DNA of 64,000 bases from Snuella sedimenti (GTDB lineage: Bacteria; Bacteroidota; Bacteroidia; Flavobacteriales; Flavobacteriaceae). The number at the start of each line of letters is the position of its first letter. The stretch's first letter is position 1. The position numbers and the translations under genes were made by a program. The notes under the pieces were generated by a model that was given only the letters and a program-made list of their open reading frames with translations, did no database searches and had not been told where the DNA came from. Shown here in pieces: positions 9,801 through 18,105 of the stretch. The DNA lies in assembly GCF_016428595.1 (NCBI RefSeq), contig NZ_JAELVQ010000018.1, positions 1 to 64,000 on the forward strand, read 5' to 3'.

Positions 9801-10418
9801 TCCTATATAGGAAAAAACCAGAACATCATTAGTTTTGGGAGCATTAATAGAGTAGTTGCCATCAAAATCGGTTGTTGTACCTAAGGTCGTCCCTTTTATA
9901 ATAATACTTACGCCGGGGAGGGGCATACCTGTATTATCTGTTACCGTTCCCGAAATCTTTTGTTGTAAGGATGAACTGATAAACTCATTGATCATTTCTA
10001 GGGTTAGAGATGAAACAATAGCATCTTCGTTCGATTTTAAAATGTTCTCAAGTTTTAATTTTAGTTCCGGTTGGTTCTTTGGATATAAAATGATTTGGTT
10101 TCGAACAAAACTGAAGTCTATTTCAGTATCAATGAATAACATTTTTAGTGCTTCTTCTAAATCGGCATTTGTAACATTTAAAGAGCGTTTTTTGTTTACA
10201 TTAATAATGGAACTGTTATAGAAGAAGCTATAGTTACTTTCTCCTTCAATCGTATTTAAAATAGTTTTAATCTTTTCATTTTTTGCATTTAAACTAATGC
10301 TCTGTGAGTAAGCATCAATTGCAAAAATTTTGGTCAGAGAGATACAAATAAGTACTAAATAAATTTTCATAATCCGTACAATAGGGATTTTTGAAAAAAA
10401 GAGTGTCTTTTTTTTCAT
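6876..10418 (-). CDS. SusC-like TonB-dependent transporter with N-terminal STN signalling domain
   Basis: About 1180 residues from the ATG at 10418, which opens a hydrophobic signal peptide; a longer frame upstream is not supported. Domains in order: signal peptide, STN (secretin/TonB short N-terminal) at about residues 38-115, carboxypeptidase-regulatory-like beta domain (KISGTVTDNTGMPLPGVSI), plug beginning VVVVGYGVQKK, and a long C-terminal beta barrel ending in an aromatic-rich strand (LRTYTFGVRIGL). It imports oligosaccharides across the outer membrane using TonB energy. The STN domain is the part that talks to a FecR-type anti-sigma factor, and exactly such a gene with its ECF sigma lies upstream, so this transporter probably also senses its substrate. 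Confidence 0.95.
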   Translation of the reverse strand: MKKKTLFFSKIPIVRIMKIYLVLICISLTKIFAIDAYSQSISLNAKNEKIKTILNTIEGESNYSFFYNSSIINVNKKRSLNVTNADLEEALKMLFIDTEIDFSFVRNQIILYPKNQPELKLKLENILKSNEDAIVSSLTLEMINEFISSSLQQKISGTVTDNTGMPLPGVSIIIKGTTLGTTTDFDGNYSINAPKTNDVLVFSYIGYATKEININNQSTINITLEEAASQLEEVVVVGYGVQKKINVTGSVASIKADDVVTTPATNVKGLIVGQIPGVITNQTPGLPGNDNVSLSIRGFGSPLVIVDGVESFLDRIDPNDIETISVLKDASAAIYGVRGGDGVILITTKRGKSGKVELNYHGYAGIQKPVKFPTPVTAADYIKAKRNGSFNAQYDPANSNDPIAYGDFTEDYLAEYESGAKQSYNWVDALLKGGGSQITSHNISANGGSEKVRFYTSLGLLTQDGIFKGDYSYKKLNLTNNLDAKITDDLSLSLNSSYIDETRDYAAYGVGTIWNDLRTAQPFFRPELPDPNRAPYSGFTERSPVARTQKKFGGYSLTTLETLAAAMELKYNVPFLQGLTIGAKANVRMRRIYFEDLSKTYTVYQYNEEDANYTPIQTVNQEPSFSKGVTSSGSDPRVRFLSRFYLNYNNNFGKHKIGALAFMEKEDNEVDQLAATRRNLLSDDVPTIEAGDDANTTTFGTARPLEYSRISFAGRFNYAFDDKYLLEATLRADASSKVSPKVRWGYFPSVSLGWNIAKENFLKNSAINELKLRLSYSKTGKDSNIGNTSFDYLTGFNELSSVYYLDGNPVTNIITAGLVNDRLTWIKNTLYNAGLDFRLLNGKFYGNVDVFYRLSEGLVAADIESVPSTFGANLPQVNLNSTNDHGFEFIIGYKGSIGDLKLDLSGNFSFARARYGDWAQDINLDDPNQVRINLRNGRYINRSFGYISDGLINTQTELDDYVVSHTFETLDGSPKVGDIRYVDVNGPDGTPDGVIDLYDRREIGYGSDPDITYGLNTRLTYKNFSLAMLWQGASLFNVNISGGNMRAPFNNEQVPLTLHAKYSWTQDPNSPGTGNNPNAKLPAYNNDGSRIWNDNFSDFWQKDGTYVRLKTATLSYNLSQKTLDKIGFNNCTFYLTGDNLFAFTKLGIYEDLIDPEQAYNNSGYSLPLLRTYTFGVRIGL

Positions 10419-10483
10419 ACTTTTGTGTGATTTTAATTGTTTAATTACTAAGTGATATGTGTGGTTAAATGATTTATTATATG

Positions 10484-10509
10484 AAGGTGAGTGTGGCAGC
10501 ACTCACCTT
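10484..10509 (-). promoter_or_regulatory. Hairpin between fecR and susC
   Basis: A perfect 10-bp stem (AAGGTGAGTG, 10484-10493, with its complement, 10500-10509) and a six-base loop lie 7 bases after the fecR stop. On the minus strand no T run follows (next bases are CATATAAT), so it is not a classical terminator. It may be an attenuator, a processing or stability site, or a sigma-related element. Confidence 0.6.
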
Positions 10510-10516
10510 TTTGCAT

Positions 10517-11470
10517 TTATTTTTTAGGATTTAAGGTTATACGATTATTTTTAATGTGATAGGTAATGGGGGATGATATCTCGAATATCTCTAAAATCTG
10601 GTTAATACTGAAATTATCGAATACCCCATTATATTTATAGTTATAAATGTCTTTGGATTCTACAATGAAGGTTACATTATAAGCGCGTTCAAGATCTCTT
10701 AAGACCTGTGCCATAGGCGTTTCATTATAGATAAATTTGTTCTCTTTCCAAGAGGTGAATTTTTTTGTGTCTACTTTTTCAACAATTATTTTATCTTTTT
10801 CTTTAATGTAAGTTGCTTGTTGGGAAGGAACTAAATCTATAGTGGTACTGTCTTGTTCTTTTATTACTTTCACTTTACCAGTTACCAAAGTCGTTTTGAT
10901 ATCCTTATCTTCTGCATAGGATTTAATATTAAAGGAAGTACCCAGTACTTTTATTTTCATCCCATTTTCAAGAGATACAATAAATGGCTTGTCTTGGTTT
11001 TTGGTAACCTCAAAAAAGGCTTCTCCTTTTAAAGTTACTTCCCGGGTATTACCAATAAAATGTTTGGGATAGGATAAAACACTGTTTGCGTTAAGCGTTA
11101 CTTTCGTACTGTCTTCAAGTAAGACATACCGCTTTTCGGCTTTTTTAGTGGTTGCAAGTGCCAGGGTGTTTTGTTCGTTTTCGTAAGATATTGGTTTGGA
11201 AATGTTGAAAGTCACAAATGCTGCAATTAAAATAATTGCCGCAATGGCTATGCCGCTGTAGATGAACTTTTTATGATTATTTGATGAATCTTTTTGTTCG
11301 TAAATAGTGTTGATGTTTACTTTGTTTAAGGAAGCAGCTACGTGTTTGGCTTTTAAAATTTCGTATTGTGCTCTCTTTTTTGGGTTTTTAAGAAGCCAAT
11401 CAATAACTTCCTTTTCCCTCTCATTAGAAAGTTCACCTTTAATTAAATTATGTATATCTTTTTTACGCAT
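10517..11470 (-). CDS. FecR-family anti-sigma factor
   Basis: 317 residues. The N-terminal 65 residues are cytoplasmic and bind the sigma factor; a single membrane segment lies near residues 70-90 (FIYSGIAIAAIILIAAFVTF). The periplasmic part has the FecR core (YVLLEDSTKVTLNANSVLSYP, then LKGEAFFEVTKNQDKPFIV, LGTSFNIKSY) and a C-terminal STN-like DUF4974 domain (MAQVLRDLERAYNVTFIVES, FDNFSINQILEIFEIS). It holds the ECF sigma inactive until the STN domain of the neighbouring SusC signals that substrate is bound. Order sigma, anti-sigma, SusC is the standard arrangement. Confidence 0.95.
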   Translation of the reverse strand: MRKKDIHNLIKGELSNEREKEVIDWLLKNPKKRAQYEILKAKHVAASLNKVNINTIYEQKDSSNNHKKFIYSGIAIAAIILIAAFVTFNISKPISYENEQNTLALATTKKAEKRYVLLEDSTKVTLNANSVLSYPKHFIGNTREVTLKGEAFFEVTKNQDKPFIVSLENGMKIKVLGTSFNIKSYAEDKDIKTTLVTGKVKVIKEQDSTTIDLVPSQQATYIKEKDKIIVEKVDTKKFTSWKENKFIYNETPMAQVLRDLERAYNVTFIVESKDIYNYKYNGVFDNFSINQILEIFEISSPITYHIKNNRITLNPKK

Positions 11471-11548
11471 TTGTACAAAGTAAATTTTACTCTATATTAC
11501 TACATACGTAGATATAAGATACCATCCCCTAGTCGAAAATGATTTTTT

Positions 11549-12118
11549 TTATAAAAACGGTAAAAAGTCTTTGAGATGAATGCGCAAATGGCGTAAAGCC
11601 TTGGTGATATGGTTCTCTATTGTTTTTGTGGAGATATTCATTTCAGCCGATATTTCCTTATGTTTTAATCCTTCAAAACGACTTTTAATAAATATAAGTT
11701 GGCATTTTTTAGGCAGAAGCGCAATACTTTCTTCTATTTTCTTTTGAAGTTCCTTTTCAATGATGTGCGATGCCGTTTCGTTGGATAAGGCATTGTAATT
11801 TAAAAGGTTTTTTTGTTGTAATAGGTTCGTTTCCAATGATAGCGTGTGCTTTTTACTTCTTAAGAAATCGAGACATGTGTTTTTTACAATCCGGTATAAA
11901 TACCCCGTTATATTGTCGTCGCTGTTTAACGTATCCTTTTTACGCCATACTTTCATAAAAGCGTCCTGTAAAACTTCTTCAGCATCTTCTTTTGAGGGGA
12001 TATAGCTTTGTGCAATTTTTAATAGGAATGGGTAATGTAATTTATAAAGTATGTCAAACAAATCCTCAGATTCTGAAGGGTTTAAAGGAATTGTATTCTT
12101 TGATTTATTACCAGACAC
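11549..12118 (-). CDS. ECF RNA polymerase sigma factor (FecI-like, Bacteroidota type)
   Basis: 189 residues. Region 2 is seen in LHYPFLLKIAQSYIPSKEDAEEVLQDAFMKVWRKK and the -10 recognition part GYLYRIVKNTCLDFLRSKK. Region 4 is seen in LLPKKCQLIFIKSRFEGLKHKEISAEMNISTKTIENHITKAL, a clear helix-turn-helix. The start is a GTG at 12118; no ATG occurs in frame upstream. It should drive transcription of the SusCD locus when released by the FecR protein encoded 78 bases downstream. It may also act on its own gene. Confidence 0.93.
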   Translation of the reverse strand: MSGNKSKNTIPLNPSESEDLFDILYKLHYPFLLKIAQSYIPSKEDAEEVLQDAFMKVWRKKDTLNSDDNITGYLYRIVKNTCLDFLRSKKHTLSLETNLLQQKNLLNYNALSNETASHIIEKELQKKIEESIALLPKKCQLIFIKSRFEGLKHKEISAEMNISTKTIENHITKALRHLRIHLKDFLPFL

Positions 12119-12223
12119 AACAAAGTATATTTGTACAATGATACAAAAATTAACATTAAATTATGAAAGATAACTTTAATTTAAGGCTTTTATGTAGGAA
12201 TATGAGTCTATATATAGTAGTGT

Positions 12224-12252
12224 TTTAAAGTTTGGAGCAATTAAACTTTAAA
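12224..12252 (-). terminator. Weak hairpin at the end of the gluconate operon
   Basis: A 10-bp AT-rich inverted repeat (TTTAAAGTTT and AAACTTTAAA, nine-base loop) spans the stop codon of gntP. It could end the gluconate transcript before the sigma gene, but the stem has little GC and the T run is short. Confidence 0.4.
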
Positions 12253-13591
12253 TGAGCAAGGACAAAAAGAATGTGCTTGCCAGACCGATTAAGGCTAAAA
12301 TAGTTGTCATGACTGTCCATGACTTAAATGTTTGTTTTTCAGAAAGCCCAAGATATTTACTAACCAGCCAAAAACCACTATCGTTAACATGTGACATAAT
12401 AGTTGCACCTGATGCAATTGCAATAACGATTAAAGCCTTTTGGGGTTCCGATAGTGAAGCATCGGTTATTAGGGGGGAGGTTAAACCGGCTGCAGTAATC
12501 ATAGCAACCGTGGCAGAACCTTGAAGTATTCTAACAAGTGCTGCTGCAATGAAAGCAAATAGGAGGATGCTGATACCCGCGTTTGAAAAGTAATTGGCAA
12601 GCATAGTTCCCGTTCCCGTGTTGACCAGCATTTGTTTGAAAACACCACCCGCTCCCGTTAGGAGTATAATTATTCCGGCAGGCCCCATGGATTGGGTTGT
12701 TATATCTAAAAGTTTTTCTTTTGAAAAGCCTTTTAGAATACCCAGGGCATACCAGGCTATTAAATTGGCTATAATCAATGCAGAAAAGGGATGACCAATC
12801 ATGGTTAACCAGTGTGCTACTTTTTGGGGTAGTATGTTTTGACCAATCGGACTATTAAATAGCGTGTTTAAAATAATTAAAACGATTGGAGTGGCTATGA
12901 TGCTTAGAATAAGACGCACCGAAGGGTAGGTCTTAAGGGTATTGTTATCCATTTTTAATTTAGGAGCTTCTATATGAATGTGTTTAGCGATGTATTTGGC
13001 AAATATAGGGCCACATACTATAGCTGTTGGTATTCCTACAATAAATCCCATGAGAATAACCCAACCCAAATTGACTTTAATAATATCGGCAACAGCCACG
13101 GGACCAGGAGTAGGTGGAATGAATGAATGTGTAATAGCTAGTCCGGCTAACAACGGAATGCCATAAAGAAGTAGTGATTTGCCTGTTTTTCTTTGTAGCG
13201 CATATATTATAGGTACTAAGATAATAAATGCCACATCAAAGAAAACAGGAATGGCTACTAGAAAACCTGTTAACATCAATGCCCAAGAAGCGTATTTTTC
13301 TCCAAACTTGTTTATAAGGAATTTTGCTAAAGATTCGGCACCACCTGAGTGTTCCAAAATAGCGCCAAACATAGCACCCAAACCAACGACAACTGCAACA
13401 AAGCCAAGGGTATTACCCATACCTTCTTGTATGGTTTTAATAATAGATAATGGGGACATACCAGATAGCACACCAACCCCAATACTGGCTATGAGTAAGG
13501 CTATAAATGCCTGTATTTTAAAATAAAGAATGAGTACAAGTAAAATGATTATACCTATTAGTACAGCCGATAGTAAGGTGAAATCTATCAT
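12248..13591 (-). CDS. gntP: Gluconate:H+ symporter, GntP family
   Basis: 447 residues, almost wholly hydrophobic, with about 12 membrane segments. Family hallmarks include the N-terminal LIASIGVGVLSGMSPLSIIKTIQEGMGNTLGFVAVVVGLGAMFG, the HSFIPPTPGPVAVADI loop, and the conserved SATVAMITAAGLTSPL and SHVNDSGFWLVSKYL motifs. It imports gluconate or a related sugar acid with protons. Its ATG overlaps the stop of gnd in ATGA, the last gene of a gntK-gnd-gntP operon, which fixes gluconate as the likely substrate. Confidence 0.92.
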   Translation of the reverse strand: MIDFTLLSAVLIGIIILLVLILYFKIQAFIALLIASIGVGVLSGMSPLSIIKTIQEGMGNTLGFVAVVVGLGAMFGAILEHSGGAESLAKFLINKFGEKYASWALMLTGFLVAIPVFFDVAFIILVPIIYALQRKTGKSLLLYGIPLLAGLAITHSFIPPTPGPVAVADIIKVNLGWVILMGFIVGIPTAIVCGPIFAKYIAKHIHIEAPKLKMDNNTLKTYPSVRLILSIIATPIVLIILNTLFNSPIGQNILPQKVAHWLTMIGHPFSALIIANLIAWYALGILKGFSKEKLLDITTQSMGPAGIIILLTGAGGVFKQMLVNTGTGTMLANYFSNAGISILLFAFIAAALVRILQGSATVAMITAAGLTSPLITDASLSEPQKALIVIAIASGATIMSHVNDSGFWLVSKYLGLSEKQTFKSWTVMTTILALIGLASTFFLSLLI

Positions 13592-14991
13592 AGTTTATGC
13601 CAATTTGTATGAAAAAAATTATGATTGGATGCATCTACCCTTTGGTAGGTGTGCGCTCCAAAGTAATCTCTTTGAGCTTGAATTATATTGGCTGAAAGTC
13701 TTTCGGTTGTCATAGCAATCCAATAATTATTAGCAGCCGAAAACACATCTAGAGGAACCCTATTTGTTAGCCCATTAATAAGAACAGATTTTATAGCTTG
13801 CTCGTTTGCCTTAAGTGTCTCAATAATGTTGGAATTTTCAAATAGGTCATGATTATTACTAAAATAAGAAATACAATTGTTCATTAATTCTGAACGAATG
13901 ATGCAACCATTGGTCCAAATTCTTGATATCTCCGACAGATTGAGGCGCCATTTATATAATTTAGAGGCTTCATTAAGTAATTGAAAACCTTGTTGATGAT
14001 TAATTATTCTGGCGAATTCATAGGCTTTTTTTATAGTCTTATTGTGTATGTTGCTATCACTATCGCTTGACCCTGTTATCAATTTAGACAATGCACTTCT
14101 CTTATCTTTAAAAGAAGAGATATAACGTGCAAATACTGCTGAAGCCATCATTGTATTTGCCGTTCCAAGATCAAAAGCGGCCTTGGTTGACCAGGAGCCT
14201 GTTCCTTTGTTACCGGCTTTATCTAAAATTAAATCAAGAACATATCTATTTCCTTCTTTGGCGGTTAAAATATCTGCTGTTATTTTTAATAAGTAGCTGT
14301 TTAAGTTTCCTGAGTTCCATTCTACAAATAGTTCTTTAATTTCTTCATTTGATCTGCTAACAGACAAAAGCGCATATACTTCGGCTAGTAGTTGCATTTC
14401 CCCATATTCAATACCGTTGTGTACCATTTTTACAAAGTGGCCTGATCCATCAGGGCCGATATAGGAACAGCATTTAGAACCTCGTATATCGGTTGCTGCT
14501 ATGGACTCTAATACAGGAGCCACCATGTCGTAACTTTGAAGGTCACCACCCGGCATTAATGAAGGACCTTTGCGAGCACCTTCTTCTCCTCCTGAGATAC
14601 CAAGGCCTATAAAATTTATTTTTTTTTCTTTTAAAAATTGCTGCCGCCTTTTGGTATCTTGATAATGTGAATTACCACCATCAATAAGAATATCACCTTC
14701 TGAAAGTAAGGGTGTTAACAAGTCAATAAGCTGGTCGATAGCCTTACCGGCCTTAATCATTATTAATATTTTTCTGGGATGTTCTAAAGAATCTATAAAA
14801 TTGTTCAGGCTTGTAAATCCATTGATCCGCATATGTTCTTCCTGCAACTCAAGGAATTCGTTTACTACTTTTTCTTCACCTTCTATTGTTCGGTTGTATA
14901 CGGATAGTGAATGTCCTTTTTCGGCAATATTCAAACTTAAATTTTTGCCCATAACGCCCAGGCCAATAAGTCCAAAGCTAGATTTATTCAT
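13588..14991 (-). CDS. gnd: 6-phosphogluconate dehydrogenase, decarboxylating
   Basis: 467 residues, the usual length. It oxidises 6-phosphogluconate to ribulose 5-phosphate, CO2 and NADPH. Visible motifs: the Rossmann loop GLGVMGKNLSLNIAEKG and YNRT at the N-terminus, IDGGNSHYQDTKRR, GISGGEEGARKGPSLMPGG, and the active-site helix FVKMVHNGIEYGEMQL with catalytic Lys and Glu. The C-terminal part has NKGTGSWS and the terminal RVDASNHNFFHTNW, which closes the partner subunit. It overlaps gntK by 8 bases and gntP by 4 bases. There is no glucose-6-phosphate dehydrogenase gene here, so this copy may serve gluconate rather than glucose. Confidence 0.96.
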   Translation of the reverse strand: MNKSSFGLIGLGVMGKNLSLNIAEKGHSLSVYNRTIEGEEKVVNEFLELQEEHMRINGFTSLNNFIDSLEHPRKILIMIKAGKAIDQLIDLLTPLLSEGDILIDGGNSHYQDTKRRQQFLKEKKINFIGLGISGGEEGARKGPSLMPGGDLQSYDMVAPVLESIAATDIRGSKCCSYIGPDGSGHFVKMVHNGIEYGEMQLLAEVYALLSVSRSNEEIKELFVEWNSGNLNSYLLKITADILTAKEGNRYVLDLILDKAGNKGTGSWSTKAAFDLGTANTMMASAVFARYISSFKDKRSALSKLITGSSDSDSNIHNKTIKKAYEFARIINHQQGFQLLNEASKLYKWRLNLSEISRIWTNGCIIRSELMNNCISYFSNNHDLFENSNIIETLKANEQAIKSVLINGLTNRVPLDVFSAANNYWIAMTTERLSANIIQAQRDYFGAHTYQRVDASNHNFFHTNWHKL

Positions 14992-15490
14992 GTACAGCTA
15001 TTTTTAATGAGATTGTATTGATAATGGTTTCAGGTGGGTGTGATATGTCGATATGAACTCCATATTTGGGGATTTCCAGATCGTTAAATTGCGATTTTAA
15101 TAAATCGGCTTTCATAAAATGACCTTCCCGTTGTTGCATTCGGGAAAATATTAAGTCAAAAGATCCAGAAAGGTAAACCCAGGTTACGTATGCCTTTGAA
15201 GACAATATGGTTCTGTAGTTTTCCTTTAAAGCGGAACAGGCTAGGACAACCCCGCTGGTTTCAGACCATTTTTGTAAGGCTTTGGAAAGTGTTTCTAGCC
15301 ATGGTAAACGATCAGTGTCATTTAAGGCAACTCCTTGTTTCATTTTATTGATGTTTTCCTGTGAATGGAAATTATCGGCATCAAAAAAAGGAAGTTTTAA
15401 TCTTTTTGATAGCAATTTGCCTATGGTTGTCTTACCACAGCCACTAACTCCCATAATGATAATAACAGTTTTGCCCTGTTTTATATCCAT
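14984..15490 (-). CDS. gntK: Gluconokinase
   Basis: 168 residues, the size of the small P-loop gluconokinase family. It makes 6-phosphogluconate from gluconate and ATP. The Walker A loop is IIMGVSGCGKTTIGKLL near the N-terminus. The substrate region DADNFHSQENINKMKQGVALNDTDRLPWL is diagnostic for the family, followed by VLACSALKENYRTIL. First gene of the gluconate operon; its end overlaps gnd. The 145-bp gap upstream (15491-15635) shows no clear operator or consensus promoter. Confidence 0.95.
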   Translation of the reverse strand: MDIKQGKTVIIIMGVSGCGKTTIGKLLSKRLKLPFFDADNFHSQENINKMKQGVALNDTDRLPWLETLSKALQKWSETSGVVLACSALKENYRTILSSKAYVTWVYLSGSFDLIFSRMQQREGHFMKADLLKSQFNDLEIPKYGVHIDISHPPETIINTISLKIAVHE

Positions 15491-15635
15491 GTTAATTTAT
15501 TCGAGGAATTAGTGTGTAAGATATAATTTTTTGAATATAATTACAATTTTTATATTAATGTTATAAATGACTAGTTACAGCGGGATGAGGCAATGTGTGA
15601 AATTGATCCAAAAGGAAATCGTTTGATAACTAATT

Positions 15636-16586
15636 TTATAATCCCATTTTCATGAATTGATAGTCTTTTTTATGGAAGTTTGTTTGCTTTTCCTCAAGAC
15701 TAATAGCTGTCATTTTCATACTTTGTTTTTTCCTTTTACTAATAAACTCTAATTCCATGAGTAAGGCCTCTTCTTTTAAAATATCGAATAGTTGCGGATC
15801 ACTAAACCCCTTAGGAGCCGCTTTACCTGAGAAGGCAAAAAAAGCACTAAAATTAACGGGAGCGTCCAAAGTAAAATATAGAATGGCTTTCCCATCTTTA
15901 TTTTCTAATTCTATGCCGTAGCATGTGTATCCCAGAATGGTTTTAGAGCCTATTTCCTTGTAAGTATAATTGCGGTCTACATCTGTTACTTCTTTTTTTG
16001 AGGGGTCTTTAAGTTTGGTAACCATTCCCATTTTTTGGTCGCCGTAGTGGCTAAACATGACCATGGCTTCTGATTTAAAATCGAAAACCATCATGGCTTT
16101 TCCTCCTGACTTTTTTATTTCTTCATTTTCTACATCCATGGCGTAGTAATCTTTGTCTGTATTCAAGAAGAAATTCATGATGTAATCGGCATTGTCCGAT
16201 TTTTTCTTACTCGTTATATTCATGTTGGTTTTAAATTCCCAATCAAAATGATAAGTATCGGGTAATCCCTCTACTTTATTGTCCTTAAATCCCATTAAAG
16301 GCGTTGTAGTTGTAGAAGATATCCTTTGATTTGTTTTTTGTATAGAATCATTAGTGGGTTCTGTTATTTCCTCGTTGTTATTGTCAACAGTTTTGTTTTT
16401 ATTGCCTTCTAAAGCGTCATCAATTGTTTTTTCGGTTTTTTCGGTAACCTTTTCTTCTGTTTTTCTTAAAATGGTTTGCTCAGCAGCTTGTTCTGCTTTC
16501 TTTTTTAGCTTCTTTAAAAATTGTGCTTCAGCAGTATAGCTAATGCTTATGGAAAGCATAGTGAATAGGATGTATTTGATTTTCAT
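15636..16586 (-). CDS. Secreted DUF4412-like protein with charged N-terminal helix
   Basis: 316 residues with a signal peptide ending near AEAQ (residues 19-22). Residues about 23-65 form a very charged Lys/Glu/Thr helix (FLKKLKKKAEQAAEQT, then EEKVTEKTEKTIDDAL). The C-terminal two thirds resemble DUF4412: FKTNMNITSKKKSDNADYIMNFFLNTDKDYYAM, and IGSKTILGYTCYGIELENKDGKAILYF. This fold is often a periplasmic or secreted beta sandwich of unknown role. Nearly the same N-terminal segment is found in the OmpA protein at 19439-20800, and a shorter one in the next gene upstream. It lies 5 bases after that gene, so the two are co-transcribed. Biochemical role unknown. Confidence 0.7.
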   Translation of the reverse strand: MKIKYILFTMLSISISYTAEAQFLKKLKKKAEQAAEQTILRKTEEKVTEKTEKTIDDALEGNKNKTVDNNNEEITEPTNDSIQKTNQRISSTTTTPLMGFKDNKVEGLPDTYHFDWEFKTNMNITSKKKSDNADYIMNFFLNTDKDYYAMDVENEEIKKSGGKAMMVFDFKSEAMVMFSHYGDQKMGMVTKLKDPSKKEVTDVDRNYTYKEIGSKTILGYTCYGIELENKDGKAILYFTLDAPVNFSAFFAFSGKAAPKGFSDPQLFDILKEEALLMELEFISKRKKQSMKMTAISLEEKQTNFHKKDYQFMKMGL

Positions 16587-16591
16587 GGCCT

Positions 16592-17485
16592 TTATTTTTT
16601 TTGTTTGTCTTTTTTATTGTGTTTCCAGGGTTCTAGTCCTTTTTCTAAAGGAAGTAGTTTTCCTAAGGGGCCTGGTATAATAGACTGTTCTACTGCATCA
16701 GGAATTTTAACGGTACATTCTTTATAGGTGAATACAAATTTCCCTTTGGGTTCGTCCTTAAATTGGGGGTTGGTAGAATTGATATATAGTTCGCTTAATC
16801 GGTCTTGATCATCAAACTGAATATAGCTTCCCGGATAATCCGGGAAGTTGTAGTTAAACCGGATACAATTTTCGGAGCCATTACAGGGGACTTTTTCAGG
16901 TGTGTAAGAGTTGCTGTCGTTAAAATGATCAGGTTTGTAAATAAATGCCATTTCAAGTATTAAGAAGTTAAGTCCAGAGCCTATAGATTCTAATGCTTTA
17001 AAAGCTTCGAAATAGGGTTGTTGGGGAAGTTTATATACTTGTGTTGTTAAACCGGCAGTCATAAAACCCATAGAACTCGAAGGTAATAGCTTCATTGTTT
17101 CATAATATCCTTTTTCGTTGTTATAGGCATAAAATTTACCTGTATCATCATGATAAATAGGTTTTTCATTATTTACTTGTTCTGTACGCATGGCTATGAC
17201 TTCCGAATCAAAGAAGGCTGTTTGAACCAATTGCCCATCATTATACAAAGCCATAATAACATCCTTATTAAAGAAGTCTTTTGCAGCATTTAGGTGTAAC
17301 TCTTCAGTTTCGTCGTATTCAGGGCCTAAATTCGGATCGTACGCTGTGCTATCGTATTTTACGTCTTCACTGGTTTGTATGCCTTTTTCCTTAGCACGCT
17401 CCTTAAGCTTTTCTAAAAGTTGAGCTTCGGCATAGAAACAGTAGAGAAGTCCGACAAGGGTTAAAAAATACACTTTGGATTTCAT
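16592..17485 (-). CDS. Secreted protein of unknown function with LLEKLKERAKEK N-terminus
   Basis: 297 residues. A signal peptide (KVYFLTLVGLLYCFYAEAQ) ends just before a charged amphipathic stretch LLEKLKERAKEKG, similar in position and character to the segments in the neighbours at 15636 and 19439. I do not recognise the rest. It contains a FDSEVIAMRTEQVNNEKPIY stretch, a Cys pair (CNGSENC), and a Pro/Lys-rich tail (EPWKHNKKDKQKK). The pattern of short beta segments describing a state (YAYNNEKGYYETMKLL) recalls DUF4412-like proteins, but this is only an impression. It is the first gene of a two-gene unit with 15636-16586. Confidence 0.6.
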   Translation of the reverse strand: MKSKVYFLTLVGLLYCFYAEAQLLEKLKERAKEKGIQTSEDVKYDSTAYDPNLGPEYDETEELHLNAAKDFFNKDVIMALYNDGQLVQTAFFDSEVIAMRTEQVNNEKPIYHDDTGKFYAYNNEKGYYETMKLLPSSSMGFMTAGLTTQVYKLPQQPYFEAFKALESIGSGLNFLILEMAFIYKPDHFNDSNSYTPEKVPCNGSENCIRFNYNFPDYPGSYIQFDDQDRLSELYINSTNPQFKDEPKGKFVFTYKECTVKIPDAVEQSIIPGPLGKLLPLEKGLEPWKHNKKDKQKK

Positions 17486-17646
17486 AATTCTTTTCAGTTT
17501 ATAAAAACACTAAAGACATGGTGTACAAAGAAATGATTACTTTATTATTTCCCTAACTTTAATGGATAGCGTTTTTAGTTTGTTTTTTTATGTAAGTCAG
17601 TATGGTCTTATAAAAATGTATTACAACTTAATAGGTTATCGTATTA

Positions 17647-18063
17647 TCAATAGATTTTTATGTTGATAGTACATGTCTTCTTAATTTCTTTTTCAAAAAC
17701 CCTTTTATATTCCAAAAGGATTGTTTCTGTTCCACTTCTTTTTGCTTCAAAGTAAAGTACTTGAAAGTTTGCTTGTTCTAGTTCTATATATTTTAAAATG
17801 TCTTTTTTATGTGCTTTCAAAAGTGTAGAGGAATCTTTTTGAATCCATTCGTATCCTATTACTGGAACTGCCTCCAGTTGGAGTTCAACAATTGATCCTT
17901 TGGCTACTTTTATACTTTCTTGACATCCATTAAAAACCAGAGTATCGTTATTTTGAGCAAACAAAGGGTCATTATTGACATATTTCTTATGATTGTTACA
18001 AGCTATGCTTAACCAAAAGAAATTAGCAATAAGTGAATATTTTAAAATATGTGCGCTCAACAT
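17647..18063 (-). CDS. Chagasin-like (I42) cysteine protease inhibitor, lipoprotein
   Basis: 138 residues. A hydrophobic leader ends in SIAC (Cys22), so it is probably a lipoprotein. The remaining 115 residues fit the chagasin/amoebiasin beta-sandwich pattern: VAKGSIVELQLEAVPVIGYEWIQ corresponds to the region with loop NPTTGYxW, a middle strand FQVLYFEAKRSGTETILLEYKRVFE to the GxxxxxxxY block before loop RPW. The loop residues are degenerate, so I call the fold, not proven inhibition. The next gene downstream encodes a papain-family (C1A) protease, the very class that chagasins block. The two are separated by 172 bases that hold a repeat element. Confidence 0.6.
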   Translation of the reverse strand: MLSAHILKYSLIANFFWLSIACNNHKKYVNNDPLFAQNNDTLVFNGCQESIKVAKGSIVELQLEAVPVIGYEWIQKDSSTLLKAHKKDILKYIELEQANFQVLYFEAKRSGTETILLEYKRVFEKEIKKTCTINIKIY

Positions 18064-18105
18064 GGTATCGCGTTTGTTAATCGGGTACTTTACTGTGTAA
18101 GAGGC

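Noticed and set aside
10419-10502. Longer N-terminus for the SusC protein (start at 10502)
   Set aside because: It would run through the intergenic hairpin and precede, rather than include, the natural signal peptide starting at 10418.
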